Positions 63,635 through 64,000 of a DNA stretch of 64,000 bases are shown here, one piece after another; position 1 is the first letter of the stretch; each line of letters begins with the position of its first letter. This stretch comes from JBJEXX01 sp051886215 (lineage in GTDB: Bacteria; Bacillota_I; Bacilli_A; RF39; UBA660), in contig JBJEXX010000111.1 in NCBI GenBank assembly GCA_051886215.1, positions 14,429 to 78,428 on the forward strand. The letters run 5' to 3'. The translations under genes were made by a program, and so were the position numbers. Below the pieces are notes generated by a model. It worked only from the letters and a program-made list of their open reading frames with translations, ran no database searches and was not told the DNA's origin.

Positions 63635-63866
63635 GGATACGTTTGAAATATATCAGATGTTTTCCCTTCATTCAAGAAGGGAGGTGGTATTGTGACTAAA
63701 AGAGAAAAATCTCTATTTTTCATTATACTCCTTCTATTTATTATAATATTTATACTTATGTATATTTTATTTTTTAGATAGAAATTAAAAACATCTGATC
63801 TCAACTTAGTTGATTTCAGATGCCATCCGTAGGGATTACGTCTGATTCAAGCAATCAAACGTATCC
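63635..63866. repeat. nested 12-bp inverted repeats around the small peptide gene
   Basis: Outer pair GGATACGTTTGA (63635-63646) and TCAAACGTATCC (63855-63866); inner pair ATCAGATGTTTT (63652-63663) and AAAACATCTGAT (63788-63799). Both perfect and properly nested, so the ends of the RNA could pair. A small non-autonomous element with these as ends is an alternative, but no target duplication is visible. Confidence 0.8.
63692..63781 (+). CDS. candidate type I toxin, 29-residue hydrophobic peptide
   Basis: GTG at 63692 with a strong GGGAGGTGG site opens a 29-codon frame ending in TAG. The peptide is a short charged start (MTKREKS) followed by about 20 residues of Leu, Ile and Phe and a terminal Arg, a single membrane helix typical of type I toxins. 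The 5' UTR has a CCCTTC/GAAGGG hairpin that partly covers the ribosome site, and 5' and 3' UTRs are complementary. No match to a named toxin family is recognised. Confidence 0.6.
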   Translation: MTKREKSLFFIILLLFIIIFILMYILFFR

Positions 63867-63895
63867 TTTTTTATTGTATGAAGTTTCCCTCATCT
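63786..63895 (-). ncRNA. candidate antisense RNA overlapping the toxin mRNA 3' end
   Basis: Minus strand TTGATT (63925-63930), 17 bases, TATATT (63902-63907) could start an RNA near 63895, ending at the hairpin ATCTGA ... TCAGAT (63794-63822) with TGTTTTT after it. About 110 bases, converging on and overlapping the toxin mRNA. The promoter lies within coding sequence of the gene entering from the right, so it may be fortuitous, or the antisense may come from read-through. Confidence 0.4.
63830..63872 (+). terminator. terminator of the candidate toxin mRNA
   Basis: ACGTcTGATT pairs with AATCAaACGT around caagc, then ATCC and six T. Confidence 0.65.
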
Positions 63896-64000
63896 ATATA
63901 CAATATATCATAAAGTTGCTTTTTAATCAAGTTTTCAGACAATTCTGATAGTGTTTCCAAAGTCGGGAGATTTATAAAATATACTCTTATAAATAAATAA
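63871..64000 (-). CDS. partial gene entering from the right edge, unknown
   Basis: An open minus-strand frame from base 64000 to TAA at 63871 gives about 43 residues, with protein-like content such as RVYFINLPTLETLSELS and KKQLYDILYIDEGNF. Only the C-terminal end is in the window; no family is recognised. Confidence 0.6.
   Translation of the reverse strand, partial: YLFIRVYFINLPTLETLSELSENLIKKQLYDILYIDEGNFIQ

Noticed and set aside
63635..63866. MITE-type element with terminal inverted repeats
   Set aside because: Not excluded, but no target-site duplication is visible, and the small gene, ribosome site, promoter and terminator fit a toxin transcript better.
1..64000. Mollicutes code in which TGA is tryptophan
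   Set aside because: TGA ends real genes (for example at 17113 and 40183), Trp is TGG in conserved proteins, and no gene needs TGA read-through.
1..64000. CRISPR arrays, rRNA, tRNA genes, prophage or insertion sequences
   Set aside because: No regularly spaced repeats, no rRNA or cloverleaf signatures seen by eye, and no transposase, integrase or phage structural genes.

Overview
The window is strongly AT-rich, mostly bacterial coding sequence on both strands, and reads with the standard bacterial code (TAA, TAG and TGA all close genes; Trp is TGG). Gene content and order point to a low-GC Bacilli-type Firmicute, probably an uncultured gut-type lineage near Erysipelotrichales/RF39. Five genes are sporulation-linked: spoIVA, a SpoVIF-like gene, an alpha/beta small acid-soluble spore protein, a Cse60-like gene and a SpoVT-like regulator. 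The lineage therefore probably forms, or recently formed, endospores. Anaerobic NrdDG, AckA and T-box-controlled tRNA synthetases fit a fermentative anaerobe.

Layout. 0-14 kb: recA (cut by the window edge), pgsA, a RodZ-like gene, rnpB and gpsB, then recU-ponA facing nth-dnaD, cca, hup, and der to spoIVA. This resembles two known Bacillus subtilis neighbourhoods (rodZ-pgsA-recA and gpsB-rnpB-recU-ponA-nth-dnaD-cca-hbs-spoIVA-der). 14-28 kb: a ClpX-like AAA+ ATPase interrupted by an in-frame UAG, an M29 aminopeptidase, engB, a DHH phosphoesterase, ackA, a spore protein, thiI-iscS, an AlkD-like gene, an orphan prepilin-like gene and ezrA. 28-38 kb: rpsD behind a structured leader, a predicted seven-bladed propeller protein, two LRR paralogues bounded by 35-bp direct repeats, T-box tyrS, an envelope-type operon and trmB. 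38-46 kb: three FemABX-type peptidyltransferases with a MurJ/SpoVB-family flippase. 46-57 kb: Cse60-like, T-box leuS with a small membrane gene, a GH31 glycosidase, dut, nrdG-nrdD and a divergent Crp/Fnr regulator. 57-64 kb: MFS transporter, lipid kinase, HtrA protease, Abi/HEPN protein, SpoVT-like regulator, small XRE regulator, ZIP transporter, and at the right edge a candidate type I toxin-antitoxin locus.

Working together: many genes serve cell wall and division (ponA, gpsB, ezrA, RodZ-like, FemABX proteins, flippase), DNA repair (recA, recU, nth, AlkD-like) and translation (rnpB, cca, tyrS, leuS, trmB, thiI, rpsD, der, engB). Regulatory RNA is prominent: two T-boxes, a pseudoknot-capable rpsD leader, RNase P RNA and the candidate toxin mRNA. 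The most novel-looking items are the right-edge toxin locus, the direct-repeat LRR island, the UAG-interrupted ATPase, and a palindromic operator over the promoter of the Crp/Fnr gene.
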